A DNA stretch of 55,985 bases, from NCBI GenBank assembly GCA_004562765.1, contig SFRL01000021.1, positions 1-55,985 of the forward strand, read 5' to 3'. This DNA comes from a bacterium. Lineage in GTDB: Bacteria; Bacillota; Clostridia; Lachnospirales; Lachnospiraceae. Positions 1 through 7,733 of this stretch are shown piece after piece. The translations under genes and the position numbers were made by a program. Under the pieces are notes generated by a model. It had not been told where the DNA came from, did not search any database, and worked only from the letters and a program-made list of their open reading frames with translations. Every line of letters begins with the position of its first letter. Position 1 is the first letter of the stretch.

Positions 1-116
1 CATGGAGTAAAGTAAAACCACAAGTCATTGCCTGATACTTTATCAGCGCATCGTGGGTAAACTCTATCCAATTAAATCCGAAGGTAAAGTTACGCAGTCC
101 CGGAAATAAAATCTAT

Positions 117-146
117 TTGACATGCAAAGGAGGTATGGACTATCAT
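117..146 (+). promoter_or_regulatory. Promoter for the THUMP methyltransferase gene
   Basis: TTGACA at 117-122 and TATCAT at 141-146 are separated by 18 bp, a near-consensus sigma-A promoter. It lies about 40 bp before the gene. Positions 1-116 hold no gene that I can support. Confidence 0.6.
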
Positions 147-184
147 TAATATAAATAGGATAAAAACGGAGATTATATGCGGGT

Positions 185-1275
185 ATGCAGACATATGAAC
201 TGATCGCCCCCTGCCATTTCGGACTGGAGGCTGTTTTAAAGAGAGAAATATATGATCTCGGCTATGAGATCACGCGCGTGGAGGACGGACGTGTCACATT
301 TACCGGAGATGCCGAGGCAATCTGCCGGGCAAACCTGTTTTTGCGAACTGCGGAACGCGTGCTCATACAGGTAAGGATGCCAGATTCTGGGTAAAGAAGG
401 CTTCCTCCATCAAGAGTAAGCTGTTCAGCCCTTCCGATATACAGTCGATCGTAAAAAAAGCAGTTGTCGAGCGAATGAAGGGACATTTTGGCATCTCATG
501 GTTTTCGGAGGATGGGGCGGATTATCCCCTGCGTGTTTTTCTCATGAAGGATGAGGTGACGGTGACGATCGATACGACCGGGGATTCCCTGCACAAGCGT
601 GGATACCGCACGATGGCCGGGGCGGCACCGCTGTCTGAGACGCTGGCGGCATCGCTGATCATGCTGACGCCGTGGCATGCAGACCGGATTCTGGTGGATC
701 CATTCTGCGGCAGCGGAACATTTCCCATTGAGGCGGCGATGATGGCTGCAAATATCGCGCCGGGCATGAACCGTGATTTTTTGTCCCAGGAATGGGAGGC
801 ACTTGTTCCGAAGAAGGTCTGGTATGAAGCCATTGAGGAGGCACAGGATCTGGTGGATCTTGACGTGGAAACGGCGATCCAGGGTTACGATATCGATGAG
901 AGCGTGATCGCGGTTGCACGTGAAAATGCACGTCGTGCCGGAGTGGACAAGCTGATCCATTTTCAGCGCAGACCGGTGGCAGAGCTGAACCACCCGAAAA
1001 AATACGGCTTTGTGATCACAAATCCGCCTTACGGTGAGCGTCTGGAGGATAAGAAGGATCTTCCGGCACTCTATCAGCAGATCGGCGAGGCATACGCAAG
1101 ACTGGATGACTGGTCGATGTATCTGATCACGAGTTATGAGGATGCCGAACGCTATATCGGCAAAAAAGCGGACAAGAACCGCAAACTCTACAATGGCATG
1201 ATCCGCACATATTTTTACCAGTTTCTCGGTCCAAAGCCGCCCAGGCGGCAGCACCGTGATGTGACATTACAGTAA
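185..1275 (+). pseudogene. THUMP-domain class I SAM-dependent 23S rRNA methyltransferase (RlmL/YpsC-like), frameshifted
   Basis: The family N2-methylates guanine in 23S rRNA. The first 62 or so codons from 185 encode the usual N-terminal ferredoxin-like/THUMP start (QTYELIAPCHFGLEAVLKRE), then run into a stop at 392-394. The rest continues in another frame from about 370 (KDARFWVKKASS) to 1275. That part carries the SAM-binding motif DPFCGSGTFPIEAA and the catalytic NPPYGERL. Compared with family members as I remember them, about 30 residues are missing at the junction, so I infer a small out-of-frame internal deletion rather than two genes. An open frame from 475 could give a methyltransferase domain without THUMP. 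An assembly error is the main alternative. Confidence 0.75.
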
Positions 1276-1290
1276 TAAAAAAGGAAACAT

Positions 1291-3018
1291 ATGCGTTATT
1301 CCAAAAGATACATTTTTTTTACAATTGTTTTATTTGTGTTTATATTGGCAAAATTCAATAATTCCGCCAGTGAGCTGGTGGAGGTGGAGTCGTTCCGCGG
1401 GGCAAGGCTGCAATCTTCCGACTGGAATCCTTTGATCGCGGCCAGTATCAATGACGATGTGATCACCTTGAATATCGGTAGCCGCAGCTACACCAGCAAG
1501 GATACGCCGCTTTATATGGACGACGAGCTGCAGCTCATGGTTCCGGTGAGCATTTTGCGGGACAGCTTAAACTGCAGTGCACATATTTATGACGAGAAAA
1601 AGCTGGTTTTGCAAAAGAGAGATCTGTCCATCAGCTTTTTTCTCGGAGAAGACGCGTGTACCGTGAATGAGCAGCCCATGAAGCTGTTGTCTCCTATGAC
1701 GAAGGATGCGGATGAGTATTATGTGGGCATGAAAGATCTGGCGGAACTGCTGGGCTATGATTATGAATGGGATATTGCTCAGAATAAGGCTGTGGGTGTC
1801 GATACCATGAGCGATGTGGGATTTCTTCCATATAAATATGATCTGCGCGAGCAACAGCGTGTGACCGGAGTAAAGGATCAGGGAGCGCTTGGCACCTGCT
1901 GGGCATTCGCGACGCTCACAGCACTGGAATCCACACTGCTCCCGGAGGAAAATCTTTCGTTTGCAGAAGATCACATGACACTTTGCAACAGCTTCAGTCA
2001 GGGTCAGAATGACGGCGGTGACTATACCATGTCTATGGCCTACCTTGCCTCCTGGCAGGGACCGGTGCTGGCGGAGGATGATCCCTATGGTGACGGAGAG
2101 ACGGATCCGTCACTGAAGGCAGTCAAGCATGTGCAGGAGATGCAGGTCATGGAGTCCGGCGATCAGCAGAAGATCAAGGAGGCAGTGTTCAAATATGGCG
2201 GAGTACAGACTTCTATTTATACGACACTGCAGGATTCTGCCAGCACGAGTGTTTATTACAATTCAGAGACGAATGCCTACTGCTATCAGGGATCTGAAAA
2301 GTCCAACCATGATGTTGTCATCATTGGATGGGACGATTCCTACTCGAAGGATAATTTTTCCACTCCCCCGGAGGAGGATGGCGCTTTTATCTGCCAGAAC
2401 AGCTGGGGCAGGGAATTTGGCGAAAACGGCATTTTTTACATTTCTTACTACGATTCCAACATCGGCATCCACAATGTGGTCTACACAAAGGTGGAGGATG
2501 TGGACAATTACGACAACATCTATCAGTCAGATCTGTGCGGATGGGTCGGACAGATGGGTTACGACAGAGAGAGTATCTACGGAGCGAATGTATTCCGGGC
2601 AAAAGGAGCAGAGCAGATTGAGGCGGCAGGTTTCTATGCAACCGGAAAAGATACCTCCTATGATGTTTATGTAGTCAAGGATTTCAAAGATACCTCAAGC
2701 CTTGAGCCGGCGAACCGGATCAAGGTCGCGCAGGGACAGTTATCCAATGCGGGCTACTATACGATCCGGTTTAACAATCCGGTAGAAGTGGAGGCCGGAG
2801 AGCGCTTTGCGATCATGATCTATATTACGACACCAAATGCGGTGTATCCGATGGCGATTGAATATGCGGCAGATGAGCTGACCGCGGATGTGGACATCTC
2901 GGATGGAGAGGGTTATATCAGTATCCGGGGAAGTCAGTGGAATCGCGTAGAGGAGCAGGCACAGAGCAATCTGTGTATCAAGGCATACAGCTCGGCCAGA
3001 GAGGAAGCGGCAGAATAA
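1291..3018 (+). CDS. Secreted papain-like C1 family cysteine protease
   Basis: Residues 5-21 form a signal anchor or signal peptide. Residues about 45-170 look like a copper-amine-oxidase-N-type beta module, common in clostridial surface proteins. A C1A peptidase domain follows at about 180-400. The catalytic set is visible: Q197 in KDQGALGTCWAF, C203, H340 in SNHDVVIIGWDD and N370 in CQNSWG. Residues 400-575 resemble the lectin-like domain that follows C1 peptidases in clostridia. The TAA stop shares its last A with the ATG of the amidase gene, so the two are translationally coupled. Likely role: exported protein turnover or surface processing. The substrate is unknown. Confidence 0.85.
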   Translation: MRYSKRYIFFTIVLFVFILAKFNNSASELVEVESFRGARLQSSDWNPLIAASINDDVITLNIGSRSYTSKDTPLYMDDELQLMVPVSILRDSLNCSAHIYDEKKLVLQKRDLSISFFLGEDACTVNEQPMKLLSPMTKDADEYYVGMKDLAELLGYDYEWDIAQNKAVGVDTMSDVGFLPYKYDLREQQRVTGVKDQGALGTCWAFATLTALESTLLPEENLSFAEDHMTLCNSFSQGQNDGGDYTMSMAYLASWQGPVLAEDDPYGDGETDPSLKAVKHVQEMQVMESGDQQKIKEAVFKYGGVQTSIYTTLQDSASTSVYYNSETNAYCYQGSEKSNHDVVIIGWDDSYSKDNFSTPPEEDGAFICQNSWGREFGENGIFYISYYDSNIGIHNVVYTKVEDVDNYDNIYQSDLCGWVGQMGYDRESIYGANVFRAKGAEQIEAAGFYATGKDTSYDVYVVKDFKDTSSLEPANRIKVAQGQLSNAGYYTIRFNNPVEVEAGERFAIMIYITTPNAVYPMAIEYAADELTADVDISDGEGYISIRGSQWNRVEEQAQSNLCIKAYSSAREEAAE

Positions 3019-4148
3019 TGGAAGAGAAGATCGTGCGCGGTACGTCACTGTTTATGGTGATGCTCACTGTTTTTATCTGTTCCAGTCTTGTCTATCTGCC
3101 GGCGCTGGAGGTAAAAGCGCAGCAGTATGTGGCAAAGCAGATGCGCATCCGCAGGGAGCGTGAAGAGCGCGAGGAAATGTGGGCGATGCTTTCCGGGCTG
3201 GAGTTTTTGGATTACTCCACAAAACAAGCGATGGCGACCGCAGAAGAACTGCCGGAAGAACAGCAGCAGACAGCTGTGGCGGCACTGGATTTTCCCCAGC
3301 AGCTGCGGCTGGAACTGCCGAAAAACTGCTCAAAAGAGGATGTGACAGTCAGCAATCACTATGTGACGCGAACCATCGATATACAGATCAAGGGTGCCGG
3401 TGATGACTACCTGGTGCGCTATCCGATGATCGGAAAAAGTGATCATATCGATGATCTGAATTATTTCGCGGGTCAGGACGGCGGTACACTGGAACTGTCG
3501 ATGGAGCACGTGTATGAGCTTTCTCTTGACTGGCAGGAACAGTATCTGTATATTGATTTTATAGCGCCGCAGGACATCTACGACAAAATCGTTGTCATTG
3601 ATGCGGGACACGGTGCAAACATGCCGGGAGCGATCGTGGGCGACGTGCAGGAAAAAGATATCGACCTTGCGATCGTAAAGCAGTTGAAAAAGCTGTTTGA
3701 TGAAAACGCAGATGAGAAGCTTGGTGTGTATTATACGAGGCTTAACGATTCCGATCCTGCATTTGCGGACCGGGCGGGGCTGGCAAACGATACGGGTGCG
3801 AACCTGTTTGTGAGCATACATAATAATTCCTATCCGCAGTCTGAGGCAGTCAACGGGACGGCGGTACTCTACGATGAGAAAAAAGAGGTAGCAGGAAACA
3901 GCTCCAGGCATCTGGCGGACATTCTGCTGAAAAAAACAACCAATGCACTGGGAAGTAAAAATATGGGTCTGGTGGCAGGAAACGATATTTATGTCATCCG
4001 CACCAGCGAAGCACCGGCGGCGTTGGTCGAGGTGGGATTTATGACAAATCCGAAGGAGCTTGCCAACCTGACCGATGAGAGTTATCAGAAAAAATGCGCT
4101 CGTGCAATTTATGAAGGAATCATGCAGGCGCTTGAGGAGGGTTATTAA
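3018..4148 (+). CDS. N-acetylmuramoyl-L-alanine amidase (Amidase_3), membrane-anchored
   Basis: A zinc amidase that cleaves the bond between N-acetylmuramic acid and L-alanine in peptidoglycan. I start it at ATG 3018, which overlaps the protease stop, giving 376 residues. One hydrophobic segment at about 9-29 is followed by a charged, probably coiled-coil stretch (RIRREREEREE). The Amidase_3 domain covers about 190-375, with H198 in DAGHG, E212 in VQEKDIDL, H268 in SIHNN and the catalytic E338 in VEVGFMTN. Coupling to the upstream secreted protease suggests a joint role at the cell wall. Confidence 0.9.
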   Translation: MEEKIVRGTSLFMVMLTVFICSSLVYLPALEVKAQQYVAKQMRIRREREEREEMWAMLSGLEFLDYSTKQAMATAEELPEEQQQTAVAALDFPQQLRLELPKNCSKEDVTVSNHYVTRTIDIQIKGAGDDYLVRYPMIGKSDHIDDLNYFAGQDGGTLELSMEHVYELSLDWQEQYLYIDFIAPQDIYDKIVVIDAGHGANMPGAIVGDVQEKDIDLAIVKQLKKLFDENADEKLGVYYTRLNDSDPAFADRAGLANDTGANLFVSIHNNSYPQSEAVNGTAVLYDEKKEVAGNSSRHLADILLKKTTNALGSKNMGLVAGNDIYVIRTSEAPAALVEVGFMTNPKELANLTDESYQKKCARAIYEGIMQALEEGY

Positions 4149-4150
4149 AG

Positions 4151-4744
4151 ATGAGCAGAATCATTTTTGCGACAGGAAATGCGAACAAGATGAAGGAGAT
4201 CCGCATGATCCTGTCAGATATGGGAATGGAGATCCTTTCCATGAAAGAAGCGGGAGTTGACGTGGACATTGTGGAGAATGGAACGACCTTTGAAGAGAAT
4301 GCCATGATCAAGGCAAAGGCGATCGCAAAGCTTTTGCCGGATGATATCGTACTGGCGGACGATTCCGGTCTGGAGATCGATCATCTGAATAAGGAACCGG
4401 GTATTTATTCCGCGCGGTATATGGGTGAGGATACCTCGTATGAGATCAAAAACAGAAACCTGATCGATCGTCTGGAAGGTGTGCCGAAGGAACAGCGGAC
4501 AGCGCGCTTTGTCTGTGCGATCGCGGCAGTACTTCCGGATGGCAGTACAAGGACCACCAGAGGTACGATCGAGGGATATATTGGCTGGGAACCCGCCGGT
4601 ACCAATGGATTTGGTTATGATCCGATCTTTTATGTGGATGAATACGGTTGTTCGACAGCAGAGCTTCCGCCCGAGGAAAAAAATAAGGTGAGCCATAGAG
4701 GAAATGCGTTGCGGGCTATGCGTGAGGAGCTTGGAAAGTCATGA
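4151..4744 (+). CDS. rdgB: XTP/dITP diphosphatase (RdgB/HAM1 family)
   Basis: Hydrolyses non-canonical purine nucleotides (XTP, dITP, ITP) to monophosphates and so keeps deaminated bases out of DNA and RNA. The family N-terminus FATGNANKMKEI, the metal/catalytic stretch LADDSGLEIDHLNKEPG followed by YSARY, and NGFGYDPIF with the C-terminal SHRGNALRA are all present. The length of 197 residues is normal. AGGAGG lies 9 bp before the ATG. It follows the amidase by 2 bp, and its stop overlaps the start of the phosphodiesterase gene (ATGA). The pair rdgB plus yfcE-like is common in Firmicutes. Confidence 0.93.
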   Translation: MSRIIFATGNANKMKEIRMILSDMGMEILSMKEAGVDVDIVENGTTFEENAMIKAKAIAKLLPDDIVLADDSGLEIDHLNKEPGIYSARYMGEDTSYEIKNRNLIDRLEGVPKEQRTARFVCAIAAVLPDGSTRTTRGTIEGYIGWEPAGTNGFGYDPIFYVDEYGCSTAELPPEEKNKVSHRGNALRAMREELGKS

Positions 4745-5235
4745 AAGAAAAAAAGATTCTTTTGGTCAGTGACACACATGGATTTCACGAAAATTTGAAG
4801 GAGGTCGTCCGTCTGGAAGCGCCCTTTGACCGCATATTACATATGGGCGATACGGAAGGATGGGATCCCATTATCGAGGAGATCGTGGGAGCGCCGATGG
4901 AACTGGTTTCCGGCAATTGTGACTGGGCGAGCGCTCTGCCCAGCGAGAAGACGGTGTCGATTGGCGGCGTTCGGATATTTATGACGCACGGACACGAATA
5001 CTATGTGACGACAGGTATGGATGTGCTGCGGGATCAGGCACTGGCATGCGGTTGCCAGATTGCGTTGTTCGGACATACACATCGTCCGTATTTAGAGCAG
5101 TACGGAGGTGTGTTGGTGGCAAATCCGGGCAGCATTTCAAGACCCAGACAGCCGGGCTATGAGCCAAGCTATGGGATATTGACCATCGATGAAACAGGCA
5201 TTCCTAAAATAGATTTGAAATTTTTGAAAAAATAG
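4741..5235 (+). CDS. YfcE/MJ0936-family metallophosphoesterase
   Basis: A small (164 residue) calcineurin-like phosphodiesterase, probably cytosolic. The metal ligands appear in order: SDTHG near residue 10, GDTEGW near 38, SGNCDW near 59, THGHEY near 82 and FGHTHRP near 107. It overlaps rdgB by 4 bp, which indicates one transcript. The natural substrate of the family in Firmicutes is not established. A tRNA operon begins immediately downstream, with its promoter starting 2 bp after the stop. Confidence 0.88.
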   Translation: MKEKKILLVSDTHGFHENLKEVVRLEAPFDRILHMGDTEGWDPIIEEIVGAPMELVSGNCDWASALPSEKTVSIGGVRIFMTHGHEYYVTTGMDVLRDQALACGCQIALFGHTHRPYLEQYGGVLVANPGSISRPRQPGYEPSYGILTIDETGIPKIDLKFLKK

Positions 5236-5236
5236 G

Positions 5237-5265
5237 TTGACATTTTTCCTGCTCTCACATATAAT
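5237..5265 (+). promoter_or_regulatory. Consensus promoter of the tRNA operon
   Basis: TTGACA at 5237-5242, a 17-bp spacer and TATAAT at 5260-5265 match the sigma-A consensus exactly. The first tRNA starts 39 bp after the -10 box. Confidence 0.88.
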
Positions 5266-5304
5266 GTTAGATGCGTTGCGGTGTTCGTAGTACGCACGAT
5301 GCAC

Positions 5305-5375
5305 GCGGGTGTAGTTCAATGGTAGAACACCAGCCTTCCAAGCTGGATACGTGGGTTCGATTCCCATCACCCGCT
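5305..5375 (+). tRNA. tRNA-Gly (UCC)
   Basis: Acceptor arms GCGGGTG/CACCCGC, anticodon stem CCAGC/GCTGG with loop CTTCCAA (anticodon TCC at 5337-5339), and T arm GGTTCGATTCC. The discriminator is T5375. CCA is not encoded. First gene of a five-tRNA operon. Confidence 0.95.
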
Positions 5376-5400
5376 TCGCGAGTAGCGAGCTACTCGGCAT

Positions 5401-5474
<74 letters not shown>

Positions 5475-5483
5475 GTCTTTATG

Positions 5484-5557
5484 GTGGGTATAGCGCAGTT
5501 GGTTAGCGCGCCAGATTGTGGCTCTGGAGGCCCAGGGTTCGAATCCCTGTATCCACC
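5484..5557 (+). tRNA. tRNA-His (GUG)
   Basis: Acceptor arms GTGGGTA/TATCCAC, anticodon stem CCAGA/TCTGG with loop TTGTGGC (anticodon GTG). The discriminator is C5557, and G5483 can supply the extra G(-1) paired with C73 that is typical of tRNA-His. CCA is not encoded. Confidence 0.95.
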
Positions 5558-5615
5558 TTTTGAGCAATCAGTTTTCGGTGGCTGGAATAAAGAGTTGGGT
5601 CTGGCAGTTTTATGA

Positions 5616-5687
5616 TGGGCTATCGCCAAGCGGTAAGGCACAGGACTTTGACTCCTGCATTCACCAGTTCGAATCTGGTTAGCCCAG
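5616..5687 (+). tRNA. tRNA-Gln (UUG)
   Basis: Acceptor arms TGGGCTA/TAGCCCA, anticodon stem CAGGA/TCCTG with loop CTTTGAC (anticodon TTG), and T arm AGTTCGAATCT. The discriminator is G5687. CCA is not encoded. Confidence 0.95.
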
Positions 5688-5720
5688 TTTAGTGAGAGAT
5701 CACATAATATTATAATGTAT

Positions 5721-5793
5721 GGGATACTAGCTCAGTTGGTAGAGCACTTGACTTTTAATCAAGTTGTCGGGGGTTCGAATCCCCCGTGTCTCA
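5721..5793 (+). tRNA. tRNA-Lys (UUU)
   Basis: Acceptor arms GGGATAC/GTGTCTC with two G-U pairs, anticodon stem CTTGA/TCAAG with loop CTTTTAA (anticodon TTT), and T arm GGGTTCGAATCCC. The discriminator is A5793. Last gene of the operon. Part of its 3' end is repeated at 5920-5930. Confidence 0.95.
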
Positions 5794-5795
5794 TT

Positions 5796-5830
5796 AAAAA
5801 AGGTATCATGCGGTTGCATGGTACCTTTTT
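5796..5830 (+). terminator. Rho-independent terminator of the tRNA operon
   Basis: The arms AAAAAGGTATCATGC and GCATGGTACCTTTTT pair around a GGTT loop, with one mismatch, and end in five T. The A-rich upstream arm makes it potentially bidirectional. Confidence 0.88.
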
Positions 5831-5839
5831 CAATGAGAA

Positions 5840-5905
5840 GGTCGTTCGAACAGCTTGCGAGGGCAAGCAGTTCGAATGACCTATAAATGCTCCACCGGAG
5901 CATTT
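5840..5905. repeat. Two strong hairpins after the tRNA operon
   Basis: 5840-5882 folds as GGTC-G-TTCGAAC-AGCTTGC, loop GAGG, then GCAAGC-A-GTTCGAA-TGACC. 5885-5905 is AAATGCTCC-acc-GGAGCATTT. Neither is followed by a T run, so they do not look like ordinary terminators. They may be remnants of a palindromic repeat or a mobile-element end. Confidence 0.6.
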
Positions 5906-5919
5906 ACGGGTCAGACCCT

Positions 5920-5930
5920 CCCCCGTGTCT
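5920..5930 (+). repeat. Duplicate of the tRNA-Lys 3' end (possible att scar)
   Basis: CCCCCGTGTCT is identical to 5781-5791 in the T stem and acceptor of tRNA-Lys. A partial tRNA 3' end just outside a tRNA gene can mark a past integration. At 11 bp this is suggestive only. Confidence 0.35.
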
Positions 5931-5963
5931 TACGGGAATAAGCCCCGACAACGTGTTTTATGG

Positions 5964-5992
5964 TTGTTTTTATGAAACATGCATATTATAAT
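5964..5992 (+). promoter_or_regulatory. Promoter of the toxin-antitoxin-like pair
   Basis: TTGTTT at 5964-5969, a 17-bp spacer, and a perfect TATAAT at 5987-5992. The antitoxin start codon is 33 bp further on. Confidence 0.6.
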
Positions 5993-5999
5993 GGGGGAA

Positions 6000-6028
6000 A
6001 GATGAATGAAAAGCGAGGTGTTGATATG
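6000..6028 (+). repeat. 29-bp leader repeat, copy 1 (ribosome site plus start codon)
   Basis: A 29-bp stretch ending in GAGGTGTTGATATG is identical to 6846-6874. It contains an upstream ATGAATGAAAAG and ends at the ATG I choose as the start of the UPF0175 gene. GAGGTG lies 5 bp before that ATG. Confidence 0.85.
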
Positions 6029-6280
6029 TGTAGTATAGCTGTAAAAATACCTGATGAAGTATTATACGATACAAAAATGACAGAGGCGGAGGCAAATGAT
6101 TTCGCAAAGAAAGCGATTGCACTGATGCTTTATTCAAAAAATCATATCTCCATTGGATACTGTGCCCAGATTGCAGGTATGTCGGAAGAAGACTTTATAA
6201 AATACCTGAGCAGTAATCATATATCAATTTTTAGCTTTGATGACGAGAATGAGTTTTTGGAGGAGATGGGTAATGCGTAG
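6026..6280 (+). CDS. UPF0175-family antitoxin-like protein
   Basis: An 84-residue protein starting at ATG 6026, preceded by GAGGTG. The frame is open further upstream to ATG 5960, but that start lies at the -35 region of the promoter, so I reject it. The sequence (VKIPDEVLYDTKM, a helical AKKAIALMLYSKNHISIGYCAQIAG, then EDFIKYLSSNHISIF) matches the UPF0175 pattern of a short N-terminal strand and a helix-turn-helix-like middle. It overlaps the next gene, a PIN-like protein, by 8 bp. The pair is typical of a chromosomal toxin-antitoxin-like module. Function is inferred from family and pairing. Confidence 0.75.
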   Translation: MCSIAVKIPDEVLYDTKMTEAEANDFAKKAIALMLYSKNHISIGYCAQIAGMSEEDFIKYLSSNHISIFSFDDENEFLEEMGNA

Positions 6281-6758
6281 AGTGATTGTCAATTCTACGC
6301 CTCTGATAGCTTTGTGTAATGCCGGGTTGCTTGGAGTGTTCAAAGATATATATGGGCAGATTACGATTCCGCAGGCTGTGTATGCTGAGGTGACTGCGAA
6401 GCCTGATTCTGCGTGTATGCAGATAAAAGATAATTTAGACTGGATTCAGGTTGAGGCTATAGCGGATACTGCTGACAGAAAGATGTATAAGGCCAAACTT
6501 CACGCTGGAGAAGTTGATGTAATGATTCTTGCACAGAGTGAACCGAAGGCTGACTTGGTCGTTATTGATGATAATGCAGCAAAGAAAACAGCCAAGTATT
6601 TAGGGCTCACAGTGACGGGAACGATAGGAGTTCTCTTAAAAGCAAAGAAGATTGGATCGATATGTTCTGTAAAAGAGGCAATTTCCAAAATGCAAAGCAA
6701 TGGATTCTATATAAGCGAAAACATTATAGAACTGGCGTTAAAGCAAGCTGGAGAATAG
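6273..6758 (+). CDS. DUF3368/PIN-like nuclease, putative toxin
   Basis: 161 residues from ATG 6273, which overlaps the antitoxin stop. The N-terminus MRRVIVNSTPLIALCNAG is the PIN-like entry, with N where classical PIN nucleases have a first catalytic D. VYAEV and GEVDVMILAQ supply later acidic positions, and VIDDNAAKKTAKYLGL is the third acidic cluster. These match DUF3368 proteins, which pair with UPF0175. A PIN fold would cut RNA, but activity cannot be judged here and the N-for-D change may weaken it. The longer frame from 6237 lies inside the antitoxin gene and is rejected. Confidence 0.78.
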   Translation: MRRVIVNSTPLIALCNAGLLGVFKDIYGQITIPQAVYAEVTAKPDSACMQIKDNLDWIQVEAIADTADRKMYKAKLHAGEVDVMILAQSEPKADLVVIDDNAAKKTAKYLGLTVTGTIGVLLKAKKIGSICSVKEAISKMQSNGFYISENIIELALKQAGE

Positions 6759-6845
6759 ATTTATTTTGTGGATCTGGTGCGTGATTATCATGAAAAATAT
6801 GTTTTTTCGATTGTATGAAGACAGAAATGGGAAACCAAAATGGAG

Positions 6846-6874
6846 AGATGAATGAAAAGCGAGGTGTTGATATG
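6846..6874 (+). repeat. 29-bp leader repeat, copy 2
   Basis: Identical to 6000-6028. It ends at ATG 6872, the start of the Uma2-like gene, with the same GAGGTG ribosome site. The flanking bases differ between the copies. Confidence 0.85.
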
Positions 6875-7414
6875 CCGTTATTGCAGGAGCGAATTTATAC
6901 AACAGAAGATATTTATGCCTTGCCGGACGGAGAACGTGCAGAGCTGATTGACGGACAGATCTATTATATGGCTCCGCCAAGCCGTAAGCATCAATCTATA
7001 TTAGGGGAACTTTTTACTATCATAAAGAATTATATCAAATCAAAAGGCGGCTTATGTGAACCGTATATCGCTCCGTTTGCCGTATTTCTAAATTCAGATG
7101 ATAAAAACTATGTGGAACCGGATATCAGTGTTATTTGTGATAAGTCAAAGCTGACTGACAAAGGCTGCTCCGGTGCACCGGATTGGATCATAGAGGTTGT
7201 CTCACCGGGCAGCAGGAGAATGGATTACTACACAAAGCTATTTAAGTATCGTACAGCCGGAGTCCGGGAATATTGGATTGCAGATCCGGATAAAAATCGT
7301 ATTACTGTGTATGATATTGAGCATGAAGACATGCAGGAATACTCTTTTTCTGATGTCGTAAAAGTAAATATATATCCTGATCTGGCAATCGACTTTAGGC
7401 TTATTGGCATATGA
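6872..7414 (+). CDS. Uma2-family (DUF820) PD-(D/E)XK endonuclease-like protein
   Basis: 180 residues from ATG 6872, the end of the duplicated leader; the upstream extension to 6815 is rejected. The N-terminus IYTTEDIYALPDGERAELIDGQIYYM is the usual Uma2 start. The core YVEPDISVI followed by PDWIIEVVSPGSRR is the degenerate PD-(D/E)XK site: D in EPDIS, E in IIEV, with S in place of the usual K. YTKLFKYRTAGVREYWIADP completes the family pattern. Uma2 proteins are often multicopy in mobile or accessory DNA and their cellular role is not settled. Sharing a leader with the toxin-antitoxin pair suggests local duplication. Confidence 0.82.
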   Translation: MPLLQERIYTTEDIYALPDGERAELIDGQIYYMAPPSRKHQSILGELFTIIKNYIKSKGGLCEPYIAPFAVFLNSDDKNYVEPDISVICDKSKLTDKGCSGAPDWIIEVVSPGSRRMDYYTKLFKYRTAGVREYWIADPDKNRITVYDIEHEDMQEYSFSDVVKVNIYPDLAIDFRLIGI

Positions 7415-7436
7415 ATTTACGGAAAGGAAACAGAAC

Positions 7437-7661
7437 ATGAATATCGAAGAATTAGTGGAAGTGCATGAATGTCCGGTTTGCGGAGGCGCCGGTTTGTTGG
7501 AGGAGGAATGTGGCAGCTCCTATTACGTGATGTGTACGGAGTGCGGCGCGCATTCGGTGAATATTGATTTCAAGACGGAGGAAGAACGACTTCCTGCAGC
7601 ACAGAAAACCGCCACATTGTGGAATACCGGAAAGGTGATCAAAAGCGAACCGGGAGAATGA
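7437..7661 (+). CDS. Lar-like zinc-finger protein (restriction-alleviation family)
   Basis: 74 residues from ATG 7437, with GGAAAGG upstream. CPVCGG near residue 13 and CTECGA near residue 34 form a four-cysteine zinc knuckle. A downstream alanine-rich helix ends in ATLWN. This CPxCGG/CxxCGA/WN pattern is that of Lar-family proteins, originally phage or prophage modulators of type I restriction. In clostridia such genes are frequent and their role is unproven. It follows the Uma2 gene by 22 bp and closes the accessory patch. Confidence 0.65.
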   Translation: MNIEELVEVHECPVCGGAGLLEEECGSSYYVMCTECGAHSVNIDFKTEEERLPAAQKTATLWNTGKVIKSEPGE

Positions 7662-7733
7662 TCCGGTGAGGAAAGACGCTGAAAAAATGAAAAAATAACC
7701 CCCAATGGGGCTTAAAAATAAAAATCCGGGATG

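Noticed and set aside
5711..5716. Internal promoter TATAAT before tRNA-Lys
   Set aside because: It is only 5 bp from the tRNA start and no -35 box is present. The tRNA is better explained by the operon promoter.
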